Below, in pieces: positions 1 through 5,471 of a DNA stretch of 8,500 nucleotides (positions are counted from its first letter, which is position 1; the number at the start of each line of letters is the position of its first letter). This DNA comes from an uncultured Slackia sp. (GTDB lineage: Bacteria > Actinomycetota > Coriobacteriia > Coriobacteriales > Eggerthellaceae). The position numbers and the translations under genes were made by a program. The notes below the pieces were generated by a model. The model searched no databases. It was not told the origin of the DNA and worked only from the letters and a program-made list of their open reading frames with translations. The stretch covers positions 1 to 8,500 of the forward strand of contig CAKUEV010000075.1 in NCBI GenBank assembly GCA_934646845.1. The letters run 5' to 3'.

Positions 1-379
1 TGGATGAGCCCCAGCCAATACAGGAAATCGCTAGGCCTGGCCGCCTAGCGTCTCCAGTAAATGGGGCGCACCCCCGTGCTTGAAGTGGGAAAGCGGCTTG
101 GTCTCCCGTGACGATGCGCTGCTCGAGCTCGGAGTGGCTAGCGGCGTGACATCGCTCGAGCGATTCGCGAGCAATGCGGTTCGTTGTCTGCGCTTTGGCA
201 GCCCGATGAATCGCATGCTTGAGGCGCTGGCGAGTGAAGCGCGTGGGTGTTACAGGGCGAAGATGGAAGAGAAAGTGGCTAAGGCCCCCGTGAAGATGCT
301 CGTGCCCACCGCAGTGCTCATATTGCCAGCCATGTTGATTGTCGTAATGGCCCCGGTGTTTTTGGGGTTCGTGCAATGA
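1..379 (+). pseudogene. tadC: TadC C-terminal part, upstream portion apparently broken
   Basis: TadC is an inner-membrane GspF-domain platform protein of the Tad/Flp pilus machine. The open part (from about 80 to the TGA at 377-379) reads as the TadC C-terminus: GLVSRDDALLELG, then RFASNAV..LRFGSPM, then KAPVKMLVP followed by a hydrophobic segment ending in MAPVF. The TTG at 80 has no ribosome binding site and would start in the middle of the GspF domain, so it is unlikely to be a true start. Upstream, the same frame is closed by stops at 5-7 and 32-34. TadC-like residues seem to continue in frame 1 (SQYRKSLG..LAA, RLQ, MGRTPVL, bases 13-81), interrupted by TAG at 46-48 and TAA at 58-60, with a one-base shift near 80-83. 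I infer a decayed tadC; clustered sequencing errors are the alternative. The 5' end lies outside the window. The stop is 12 bases before the pilin gene. Confidence 0.6.
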
Positions 380-391
380 AAAGGGGGAGTT

Positions 392-661
392 ATGGAATCG
401 AAGATTACGAAGAATGCAAACGTGCGTTGCGGTGCCGCGGTGCGGCGTATGGGGGAGGTGCGGGAGCGTTTGGGCGGTTGTGCGCGTCGTCGTATGGCGC
501 AAGCGCAGCTGCGTCTCATGAACGAAAAAGGGCAAGGAACCACGGAATATGCAATCTTGGTCGGGGTGCTTGTTGTAATAGCGATTGTGGCAATCACGAT
601 GTTTCGCCCAAAAATCGAGGAGCTGTGGAATGCGATCGCCAACGGCATAAACGGGCTTTAG
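392..661 (+). CDS. flp: Flp-type (type IVb) major pilin precursor
   Basis: This 89-aa protein is the structural subunit of the Flp/Tad pilus. Residues 43-89 are classic Flp: the leader ends NEKG and is followed by QGTTEYAILVGV, with Gly47 at -1, Glu at +5 and Tyr at +6 of the predicted prepilin-peptidase cut. A hydrophobic helix (about residues 53-69) and a short polar tail complete it, giving a mature pilin of about 42 residues. The ATG at 392 follows a strong purine-rich site (AAAAGGGGGAG) 5-6 bases upstream, which fixes the start. The resulting 47-residue, Arg-rich, Cys-containing leader is longer than most Flp leaders; an internal ATG at 518 would give a 5-residue leader but has no ribosome binding site. 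It lies directly downstream of tadC, and its 3' end overlaps the next pilin-like gene. Confidence 0.9.
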   Translation: MESKITKNANVRCGAAVRRMGEVRERLGGCARRRMAQAQLRLMNEKGQGTTEYAILVGVLVVIAIVAITMFRPKIEELWNAIANGINGL

Positions 662-864
662 CGAACGGGCGAAATGCGTTGCTCAACGCGGAAAACGGCC
701 AGTCGACGGTTGAATATGCCCTGGTAGTTACGGCTTTTATTGCGGTCGCAATCGGATTTTCCGCTTTTATTCATGCGATAGATTCCGGGGCTTTTGCCGA
801 CATTGTTCTGCAACCAATGACCCATCGTCTTGCGAAAGGGGTCCTTGATGTTCTGGCGTTTTGA
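625..864 (+). CDS. Second small pilin-like protein of the Tad locus
   Basis: About 79 aa. It has a short basic leader ending ENG, then QSTVEYALVVTAF, which is the class III prepilin signature (Gly at -1, Glu at +5, Tyr at +6), a single hydrophobic helix, and a short tail (FIHAIDSGAFADIV...VLDVLAF). It is probably a minor pilin or pseudopilin secreted by the Tad system; the exact family is not recognised. Start choice is uncertain. The GTG at 625 has GAGGAG just upstream, though the spacing is tight, and it overlaps flp out of frame by 37 bases. A TTG at 679 would give a 7-residue leader but has only weak ribosome-binding sequence. An ATG further upstream at 376 is open but would overlap nearly all of flp. 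The end overlaps the following TadE gene by 17 bases. Confidence 0.7.
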   Translation: MECDRQRHKRALANGRNALLNAENGQSTVEYALVVTAFIAVAIGFSAFIHAIDSGAFADIVLQPMTHRLAKGVLDVLAF

Positions 865-1366
865 AGCTCCTATGTGCTTTCGTGGCGCGTGCGGGCAGGC
901 GACGGTTGAGGCGGCGTTGCTTATTCCCGTGTTGCTTTTCGGCCTGGTTATTGCGGTGCAGCCCGGCATCGTGCTGTGCGATCGGGGGGTAATGGAGGCG
1001 GCTGCGTGCGCGGGTTGCCGAGTGCTCGAGACGGCTTCCGCTGCGGATGAAGACGAGGTTGTTGAATACGTGCAGCGTCGGCTGGGCGCGGTGCCTGCTG
1101 TTTCCGCCTTTCATGAGGGCGTGTGGGATGTTGAGGTACGGGGCGCGGGGCAGAACGGCGAATGCGTTTCGGTGCGCATTTCCCACGAATACAAACCCTT
1201 GCCGCTCGTGGGGCAAGGGTTGGACTTTTTAGGTCTCGTGGGTGGCAACGGCCTCGTTCGCCAAGAGGTTTTTCGCGAGATGGACGTCCATGACGATTGG
1301 GCGCTTGAATCGGAATTCGGCCTTTCGTATGAATCGTGGATTGACCGATGGGAGGAAAAGGCATGA
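848..1366 (+). CDS. tadE: TadE-like pseudopilin
   Basis: A 172-aa TadE-family protein: a single-pass pseudopilin processed by the prepilin peptidase and needed for Tad pilus assembly. Residues 16-30 read G|QATVEAALLIPVLL, with Glu at +5 of the predicted cleavage site and a hydrophobic N-terminal helix. A CDRGVMEAA..AGCRVLET stretch follows, the typical TadE region after the membrane helix, and then a mixed alpha/beta extracytoplasmic tail with an acidic C-terminus. The start is the ATG at 848, with GAAAGGGG about 6 bases upstream; an in-frame TTG at 830 is less likely. The gene begins inside the previous one, and its TGA overlaps the ATG of the next gene (ATGA at 1363-1366), implying translational coupling. 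Confidence 0.85.
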   Translation: MFWRFEAPMCFRGACGQATVEAALLIPVLLFGLVIAVQPGIVLCDRGVMEAAACAGCRVLETASAADEDEVVEYVQRRLGAVPAVSAFHEGVWDVEVRGAGQNGECVSVRISHEYKPLPLVGQGLDFLGLVGGNGLVRQEVFREMDVHDDWALESEFGLSYESWIDRWEEKA

Positions 1367-3249
1367 GGCGTGCTGGAAAGTCCAAATTGGATTCTCGCTG
1401 CAACTCGCCGCGCGTCGTGGCCGACTTGTTTCGCGGCGAAAGCGGCTTTACCACCCTTGGCGCCGCCCTTGCCATTCTCCTTTCGTGCTCGCTGCTCTTT
1501 TTCGGACTCTGGACGTCGCGGTCGCTTTCGCGCGCGGCGGGCGTGCAGGCCGTGGCCGATTCTTGCGCACTCGCCGCGGAAAACGAAGTGTCTGAATTTG
1601 TGTTGGCGGTACGTGCGGCCGATGCCACGCTGCTCACGCTATCGCTTACGGGAATTTCGCTTCTAGGGGTTGGCACGGTGTGCTGTTGCGTTCCTGGTGC
1701 GCAGGCGGCAGGGTTGAAGTTCCTTGATGCGGGGCGGGCGGTTCTGAATAAGCGTGAAGATGTGGCTCGCGCAGAAGAAGCCGCGCTTAACGAGGCTCAA
1801 AAGGGCTTGGTGGTTGCGGCGCAGGCGCAGGCCCAGGTAATCGCTTCTGAGAATGCCGAGGCCATCGGGCTTGATGCAATTGCCTACGTGGAGCTCGTGC
1901 CGTTTGATGCGCCCGATATATCGTGCGGCGCGGGGCATTCTGCGGCGCGTGCCGTCCAGGTCGCGCTTGACGAAAGCGCCTCTATTTCCGAAGGCGCGCA
2001 GGCGGCCGAAGAGGCGGCCGTGCAGGCAAATGACGCTTTGCGCGAAGGCTGGCTCGCCGATTGCGGAGCATACCCCGAGCCGTGCATGCGCGAGCGCGCC
2101 GAGTCGCTTGCGGGCATGGGCCTTGCCGAAAACCCCATGGCGAGCAGCGTGAACACCTGGTCGTATTCCATGGCGATCAAAAGGGCGCAAACGTATTACC
2201 GCTTGCGTGCGGAATTCGAGACGCCTGGGGGTTCCAGCGTAGAGGAACGCGCACGAAGTGCTTTGCGGGCTCGTTTTTACGAATATGCCCAAAAAGAGGT
2301 AGACGCGGCTTATGAGGTCGAAATGCCTGATGGCGCAATCAAAGTAAGCATCCCGATTCTGCCGCGCAATACCAACGAGATGAAAGAGACCGATTTATAC
2401 ACCGATTCGGTCTATCCCGTTTCGGGCGGTGCGCTGCATGCTTGGGAGGGGTGTCCGGCGGTAGCGGGAATCGAGGGGCTCGGCTCGATTTCCGCCCTCG
2501 ATGCAGGGGCGTATTCCACATGCGAGACGTGCGGCTTCGATGCGGCATCTATGGGCTCGGTTGCTGCAGCGTCGACTTCTGTCGAAAACGGCTTTGAGCA
2601 TCATTTCAGAAAAGTCGCTGAATCGGCGCGCGATTACGAGCGTGCGAAAAATGAAGCCGTGCGGGCGTCGGGCGAGGTTCGCGATTCGGTGGGTGAAGTG
2701 CTCGATGCTATCGACGAGGCCATAAGGGAGGCCGCGGGCAACAGGGTGGAGGCCTATCCGCCAGGAAGATATGGTGCGCTTGCGGCGCTGGCGGGCGGCC
2801 TGGAAAGCGAGCGAGGCGGATCGTTTTTTACGGGGCCTGATCTGGGGTGGTTCGCGGCGATATCCGCCTCCATCCTTGTTGAAGACGAAAACGAAGATGT
2901 GCTCGCCCATCTTCTTGATGACGTGTCGGAGGGTATCGGTCCACCGCTTTCCGACGGGGGTGAAGTCGTGCTTGCACTGTGGTCTGGTTTGCTTTCGGCA
3001 TATGGCAAGGGCGCCGAAGGCATGTGCGACTGCGTATCTGATGTGCTCGATTCGCTTCCTTTGGTAAGTGCTGCCGGTTTGGGCGACTGGGCGTCAGGCC
3101 AGCTGATGGAACTTCTTAATGCGGCGGGCCTTGAACCTGCGAATACGGCTGCTGCAAAAAGCGTGACGTCGAATACGTTGCCCGTCGCCGAGCGAGGGAC
3201 GGGGCCCGTTGCCGAAGCGATACGCACGCTGAAAGGGGGCGGCTCATGA
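1363..3249 (+). CDS. Large TadG-like membrane-anchored pilus-associated protein
   Basis: A 628-aa protein. The N-terminus has a basic stretch, then GFTTLGAALAILLSC leading a transmembrane helix (about residues 28-50), then SLSRAAGVQAVADSCALAAE, which matches the pattern of TadG-like N-terminal domains (R-x-LQ..AD-x-AALAAA). A second hydrophobic stretch (about 90-110) holds a triple Cys. An Ala/Glu/Gln-rich region (about 125-165) looks like a coiled coil. The rest is a long, probably extracytoplasmic, Ala-rich and acidic region with spaced Cys pairs (CGAYPEPC, CETC, CDC) that could form disulfides. I see no von Willebrand domain such as classical TadG carries. The ATG at 1363 has GGAGG 7 bases upstream and overlaps the tadE stop as ATGA; an ATG at 1348 is in frame but lacks a better site. 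It ends in ATGA with the next gene. The role is inferred from context: a surface or assembly component of the pilus. Confidence 0.7.
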   Translation: MRRAGKSKLDSRCNSPRVVADLFRGESGFTTLGAALAILLSCSLLFFGLWTSRSLSRAAGVQAVADSCALAAENEVSEFVLAVRAADATLLTLSLTGISLLGVGTVCCCVPGAQAAGLKFLDAGRAVLNKREDVARAEEAALNEAQKGLVVAAQAQAQVIASENAEAIGLDAIAYVELVPFDAPDISCGAGHSAARAVQVALDESASISEGAQAAEEAAVQANDALREGWLADCGAYPEPCMRERAESLAGMGLAENPMASSVNTWSYSMAIKRAQTYYRLRAEFETPGGSSVEERARSALRARFYEYAQKEVDAAYEVEMPDGAIKVSIPILPRNTNEMKETDLYTDSVYPVSGGALHAWEGCPAVAGIEGLGSISALDAGAYSTCETCGFDAASMGSVAAASTSVENGFEHHFRKVAESARDYERAKNEAVRASGEVRDSVGEVLDAIDEAIREAAGNRVEAYPPGRYGALAALAGGLESERGGSFFTGPDLGWFAAISASILVEDENEDVLAHLLDDVSEGIGPPLSDGGEVVLALWSGLLSAYGKGAEGMCDCVSDVLDSLPLVSAAGLGDWASGQLMELLNAAGLEPANTAAAKSVTSNTLPVAERGTGPVAEAIRTLKGGGS

Positions 3250-3767
3250 GTCGGTCGGTTGCAAGCGGCGCTTCTTGTTCCTGTGGCGAACGTGGTTGGC
3301 GTAGGCGTTTGTCTTCTTGGCGGGGAAAATCGGGCTCGTGTTTGCGGGCGATGTGTATGGGCGGGCATGGTTCGAGCGGGCAAATGACGGTCGAGTTCGC
3401 GATTGCATTCCCGGTTTTGCTCATGGTGGGGTTTATCTCGGTGAACGCGTTCATTTTCCTTGGCGATTGCGCCGCATTCGACATTGTGGCGAGGGATGCT
3501 ATTCGACTTCAAGCCGACGATGGCCCGCATGAAGCGCAGGGCTGCGCGGAGGCATGCGCGCGAATAGAGAAGGGGCTTTCCATGGAGCATGGAACCGTAA
3601 GCGTGACCAGCGAAAGAACGGCTGCGGGCCATATTCGCTATGTTGCAAGAACGGCGTTCTCCCCGCCTTTCCTCAAAGGCGTGCGGGTATTTGGCATCGC
3701 GGTTCCGCCGCTTGAACACGAAGTGGCATTTGTGGTGAGCCCTTACCGAGCGGGGGTGGTCGCGTGA
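3246..3767 (+). CDS. Second TadE-like pseudopilin
   Basis: A 173-aa protein with a long basic, Cys-rich leader (residues 1-45), then G|QMTVEFAIAFPVLL, again with Glu at +5 of a prepilin-peptidase site. The hydrophobic helix runs to GFISVNAFIFLGDC and leads into AAFDIVARDAIRL, the typical post-helix TadE segment. The C-terminal part is a small extracytoplasmic domain ending HEVAFVVSPYRAG. It is probably a minor pseudopilin partnering the upstream TadE. The ATG at 3246 overlaps the preceding stop (ATGA) and follows an AAAGGGGGCGG site, so the long leader appears real; internal ATGs at 3351 and 3357 lack convincing ribosome binding sites. Confidence 0.8.
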   Translation: MSRSVASGASCSCGERGWRRRLSSWRGKSGSCLRAMCMGGHGSSGQMTVEFAIAFPVLLMVGFISVNAFIFLGDCAAFDIVARDAIRLQADDGPHEAQGCAEACARIEKGLSMEHGTVSVTSERTAAGHIRYVARTAFSPPFLKGVRVFGIAVPPLEHEVAFVVSPYRAGVVA

Positions 3768-4072
3768 AAGCGGCAATCCTGTCCTCATTTTCCAAGCGCC
3801 TGCGTGGGCTTTTACCCGGGTCGTCTGCTCGCGACTCATCGTTTGCGGTATTCGTGCCTTGCCGCGATATTCACACTTTTGGCATGGACGCTCCCATAGA
3901 CGTAGCGTTTGCCGACCATATGGGCAGGGTGCTTGTGTCACGGCGCGCGGTAGGTCCGCGCGAACGCGTGCGTTGTGTTTCGGCGAAAGTGGCAATCGAA
4001 CGGCTCGCTTCGGTGGAGCCGTGGTTCGAGGCGGGCGATAACGTGTTCGCCGATATAGAAAGGAAGGTTTAG
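3764..4072 (+). CDS. DUF192 family protein
   Basis: A 102-aa protein of the DUF192 family, whose biochemical role is not established. The diagnostic core is residues 27-49: FAVFVPCRDIHTFGM, then APIDVAF, matching the family pattern R-x-IHTFGM-x-x-PIDV-x-F. GRVLVSRRAVGPRERV and a C-terminal GDNVFAD fit the remainder of the fold. Many DUF192 proteins carry an N-terminal signal or lipoprotein peptide; this one begins with a short amphipathic basic stretch and no clear signal, so it is probably cytoplasmic. It starts at a GTG that overlaps the preceding stop (GTGA at 3764-3767), behind a GGGGGTGG site. That coupling ties its translation to the TadE-like gene, which suggests a function linked to the pilus operon (inference). 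Confidence 0.85.
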   Translation: MKAAILSSFSKRLRGLLPGSSARDSSFAVFVPCRDIHTFGMDAPIDVAFADHMGRVLVSRRAVGPRERVRCVSAKVAIERLASVEPWFEAGDNVFADIERKV

Positions 4073-4073
4073 C

Positions 4074-4448
4074 ATGAAGGAATGTCCCGTGTGCGGAGCG
4101 CGCTGCTTTGACGACATGGAGGTATGTTACGGCTGCTTGCATGATTTTTCGCGCGAAGATGCCTCTCCGATTGGGCAGGTGGTTTCCTCCTCGTGCGACC
4201 AGGAAATTGAGGAAGCGGTAATGCCCTCCGGCGATCGACGAAGTGTGGTTCCTCGTTTTGCGGAATTGCCTACACAGGCCTCGGGGCGCGCGCGGCAATC
4301 GAGCGGAAGCGTTGCTCGGGTCGAGCAGGCGCGATCGCCGCAAAGGCAGACGCATATCGTAGTGCCATTGGAGGGAAGCGGCGAGCCGCCTGTAATCTCT
4401 CAAGGGTTTCGATTGGTTATAAGTTTGGAGGCGACGCCTCAGGCATGA
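4074..4448 (+). CDS. Small zinc-ribbon protein of unknown function
   Basis: A 124-aa protein. The N-terminus has CPVC at residues 4-7 and CYGC at 18-21, with an extra Cys11 and His23: a CxxC-X10-CxxC zinc ribbon. The middle (about 30-95) is low in order, rich in Ser, Arg and Gln. The C-terminal end (HIVVPLEG...GFRLVISLEA) looks like one or two beta strands and may be a short interaction motif. No catalytic motif is visible and I do not recognise the family. The ATG at 4074 lies 1 base after the DUF192 stop, with AGAAAGGAAGG upstream, so it belongs to the pilus operon and is its last gene here. Possible roles include a regulator or adaptor for the pilus; this is only inference. Confidence 0.75.
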   Translation: MKECPVCGARCFDDMEVCYGCLHDFSREDASPIGQVVSSSCDQEIEEAVMPSGDRRSVVPRFAELPTQASGRARQSSGSVARVEQARSPQRQTHIVVPLEGSGEPPVISQGFRLVISLEATPQA

Positions 4449-4537
4449 ACGCCGCCGCCTGGCTCCGTTCGCCCCTCTCGCCCTGTTCCAATCGGACCGC
4501 GCGTTCCTCCGATCGATGCAATCGCACCCATGTTTTT

Positions 4538-4659
4538 GATAGCCATTAGAAACTTTTATGAAAAAGATAGCCAAAGCTCTCATTTTTATTTCCTATGGGA
4601 AACTTTCGTGATATGGTTAGTCGTCGTGATTACCTAAGGCTTACTTTCTGGAGGCTTAC
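4538..4659 (+). promoter_or_regulatory. Leader of feoA1 with three pairs of direct repeats
   Basis: The 212-base gap between the pilus operon and feoA1 becomes AT-rich from about 4530 and should hold the feo promoter. Three direct-repeat pairs are visible: GATAGCCA at 4538-4545 and 4566-4573; GAAACTTT(T/C)(A/G)TGA at 4549-4561 and 4599-4611; AGGCTTAC at 4637-4644 and 4652-4659. The last copy overlaps the feoA1 ribosome binding site. I cannot assign confident -35/-10 boxes. No clean Fur or DtxR/IdeR palindrome is present, although CCTAAGGCTTAC loosely resembles a DtxR-type half site. Iron-responsive regulation is expected for feo genes, but the operator is not proven here. Confidence 0.35.
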
Positions 4660-4660
4660 C

Positions 4661-4951
4661 ATGGACGGAGCAGTTATGGACTTGAGCGTTGAGGGTGCTG
4701 AAACTTCGCGAGGAGTATCGGCGCAGCAATTGCCCCTTACGTTTGTGTCGGCTGGTGAAACGGTCAAAGTCATCAAGGTTCGTGGCAAAAACGACCTCAC
4801 CCATCATTTGGAAAACCTCGGTTTCGTTGAAGGGGCGGAGGTCAAGGTAATCGCGGGCGTGCAGGGCGATTTGGTTGTGCAGGTGAAGGGCGCTCAGGTG
4901 GCGATTAGCCGCCAGGCCGCAAACCATATCGTCACAACAGCCGCGCGCTAA
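4661..4951 (+). CDS. feoA: Ferrous iron transport protein A (first copy)
   Basis: A 96-aa FeoA-family protein, a small cytoplasmic SH3-like protein that supports FeoB-mediated Fe(II) uptake. The FeoA core covers residues 28-92: LTFVSAGETVKVIKVRGK, then HHLENLGFVEGAEVKVI, then GDLVVQVKGAQVAISR and ANHIVT. The glycine-rich turn GFVEGAEV corresponds to the conserved mGl-x-pG-x-x-v segment. A poorly conserved N-terminal extension of about 27 residues precedes the core. The ATG at 4661 has CTGGAGG 6 bases upstream; the longer in-frame ATG at 4595 has no ribosome binding site, and an ATG at 4676 is a weaker alternative. It lies 116 bases before a second feoA. The two are clearly diverged paralogues rather than a recent duplication. 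Confidence 0.9.
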   Translation: MDGAVMDLSVEGAETSRGVSAQQLPLTFVSAGETVKVIKVRGKNDLTHHLENLGFVEGAEVKVIAGVQGDLVVQVKGAQVAISRQAANHIVTTAAR

Positions 4952-4965
4952 TTTTTTTGGTATCG

Positions 4966-5013
4966 TCCGGCGCGATCTTCGCGCCGGATCTGGCCTTAGG
5001 CGAGTTGTCGCCT
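4966..5013 (+). repeat. Two hairpins between the feoA genes
   Basis: The 116-base spacer holds a perfect 9-bp inverted repeat with a 5-base loop (TCCGGCGCG at 4966-4974, CGCGCCGGA at 4980-4988). A second short hairpin follows (AGGCGA at 4998-5003, TCGCCT at 5008-5013). A run of seven T lies just before the first hairpin at 4952-4958, not after it, so this is not a normal intrinsic terminator for either strand. It may act as an RNA processing or stabilising element, or as a weak attenuator within the feo transcript. Confidence 0.5.
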
Positions 5014-5067
5014 TTGCGGATACATATAAGGCAACAAAGCTGTGCGACCAAGAAGGAAGGAGCAGAT

Positions 5068-5304
5068 ATGGCGGAAGAGCAGGCGAAAACGCTTCGCGAT
5101 GTCAAGATTGGCGACACCGCGACCGTACGACGCCTTACGGGTGAGGGCGCGTTGAAGCGTCACATTATGGACATGGGCATCACCAAGGGCGTGGAAGTGT
5201 ATGTGCGTAAAGTGGCACCGCTCGGCGACCCGATTGAGGTGACCGTTCGTGGCTACGAGCTGTCGCTGCGCAAGAGTGAGGCTGAGAGCATTCTCGTCAA
5301 CTAA
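5068..5304 (+). CDS. feoA: Ferrous iron transport protein A (second copy)
   Basis: A 78-aa protein that is a near-textbook FeoA: LRDVKIGDTATVRRLTGEG, then LKRHIMDMGITKGVEVYV, then APLGDPIEVTVRGYELSLRK and EAESILVN. The APLGDPI and RGYELSLRK segments are strongly conserved in the family and are missing or altered in the upstream copy, so this copy is likely the canonical FeoB partner. It is a cytoplasmic SH3-like fold expected to act on FeoB. The ATG at 5068 follows AAGGAAGGAG with good spacing; the reading frame is open further upstream to 4957 but that stretch is not FeoA-like and overlaps the hairpins. It is separated from feoB by a 167-base structured leader. Confidence 0.95.
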   Translation: MAEEQAKTLRDVKIGDTATVRRLTGEGALKRHIMDMGITKGVEVYVRKVAPLGDPIEVTVRGYELSLRKSEAESILVN

Positions 5305-5306
5305 CG

Positions 5307-5334
5307 CTGACGGGGCCATAGGCCCACGCGTCAG
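5307..5334 (+). repeat. Hairpin immediately downstream of feoA2
   Basis: CTGACG at 5307-5312 pairs with CGTCAG at 5329-5334. Inside it GGGCC (5313-5317) pairs with GGCCC (5321-5325) across an ATA loop, leaving a 3-base bulge. No T-run follows directly. It begins 2 bases after the feoA2 stop and may protect the 3' end of the feoA message or form part of the feoB leader. Confidence 0.5.
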
Positions 5335-5347
5335 TTGGCGAGGATTA

Positions 5348-5368
5348 GGCGCAAAGGCGCCATTTTTT
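5348..5368 (+). terminator. Probable intrinsic terminator or attenuator before feoB
   Basis: GGCGC (5348-5352), loop AAAG, GCGCC (5357-5361), then A and six T (5363-5368). The stem is short but all G/C and is followed directly by the T-tract. An upstream TGGCG (5336-5340) could pair instead with CGCCA (5358-5362), which would disrupt this stem, so it could be a regulated attenuator. Either feoB has its own promoter downstream or expression passes through this site. Confidence 0.55.
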
Positions 5369-5375
5369 AGGAACG

Positions 5376-5455
5376 CGAGTTTGCGATAGCTAACAAATCG
5401 CTCGTCACCTGGGGATTCGTATGGAGTGAAACCCCAGGCTGACAGATTCGCAAAC
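5376..5455 (+). promoter_or_regulatory. Structured feoB 5' leader, possible cis-regulatory RNA
   Basis: Two nested perfect stems are visible: an outer GTTTGCGA (5379-5386) with TCGCAAAC (5448-5455), enclosing CCTGGGG (5408-5414) with CCCCAGG (5432-5438). The same 5' strand can instead fold locally: CGAT (5384-5387) with ATCG (5397-5400), and CGAG (5376-5379) with CTCG (5401-5404). The outer stem ends 4 bases before the GAAAGG ribosome binding site of feoB, so folding could affect translation. I do not recognise it as a known riboswitch class. The structure is seen in sequence; the regulatory role is inference. Confidence 0.35.
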
Positions 5456-5471
5456 GACTGAAAGGCAGACA

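Noticed and set aside
376..624. Longer start for the second pilin, from ATG 376
   Set aside because: It would overlap nearly all of flp, and the extra residues are not pilin-like. Only the part after about 625 carries a pilin signature.
4428..4462. Short hairpins at the end of the zinc-ribbon gene (GAGGC/GCCTC at 4428-4440) as a terminator
   Set aside because: The stems are short, lie within or at the end of coding sequence, and no T-run follows.
2754..4583. A 609-codon minus-strand open frame
   Set aside because: It lies antisense to the TadG-like, TadE-like, DUF192 and zinc-ribbon genes, is rich in Arg, Pro and Ser as expected of a GC-rich shadow frame, and shows no recognisable domain.
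4615..4640. A DtxR/IdeR box formed by GGTTAG and CCTAAGG
   Set aside because: The half-sites are too far apart and the symmetry is imperfect compared with the 19-bp IdeR consensus. It is kept only as a loose resemblance.
4595..4660. Longer feoA1 from ATG 4595
   Set aside because: There is no ribosome binding site before 4595, and the repeats and leader sequence lie there. The ATG at 4661 has a clear CTGGAGG.
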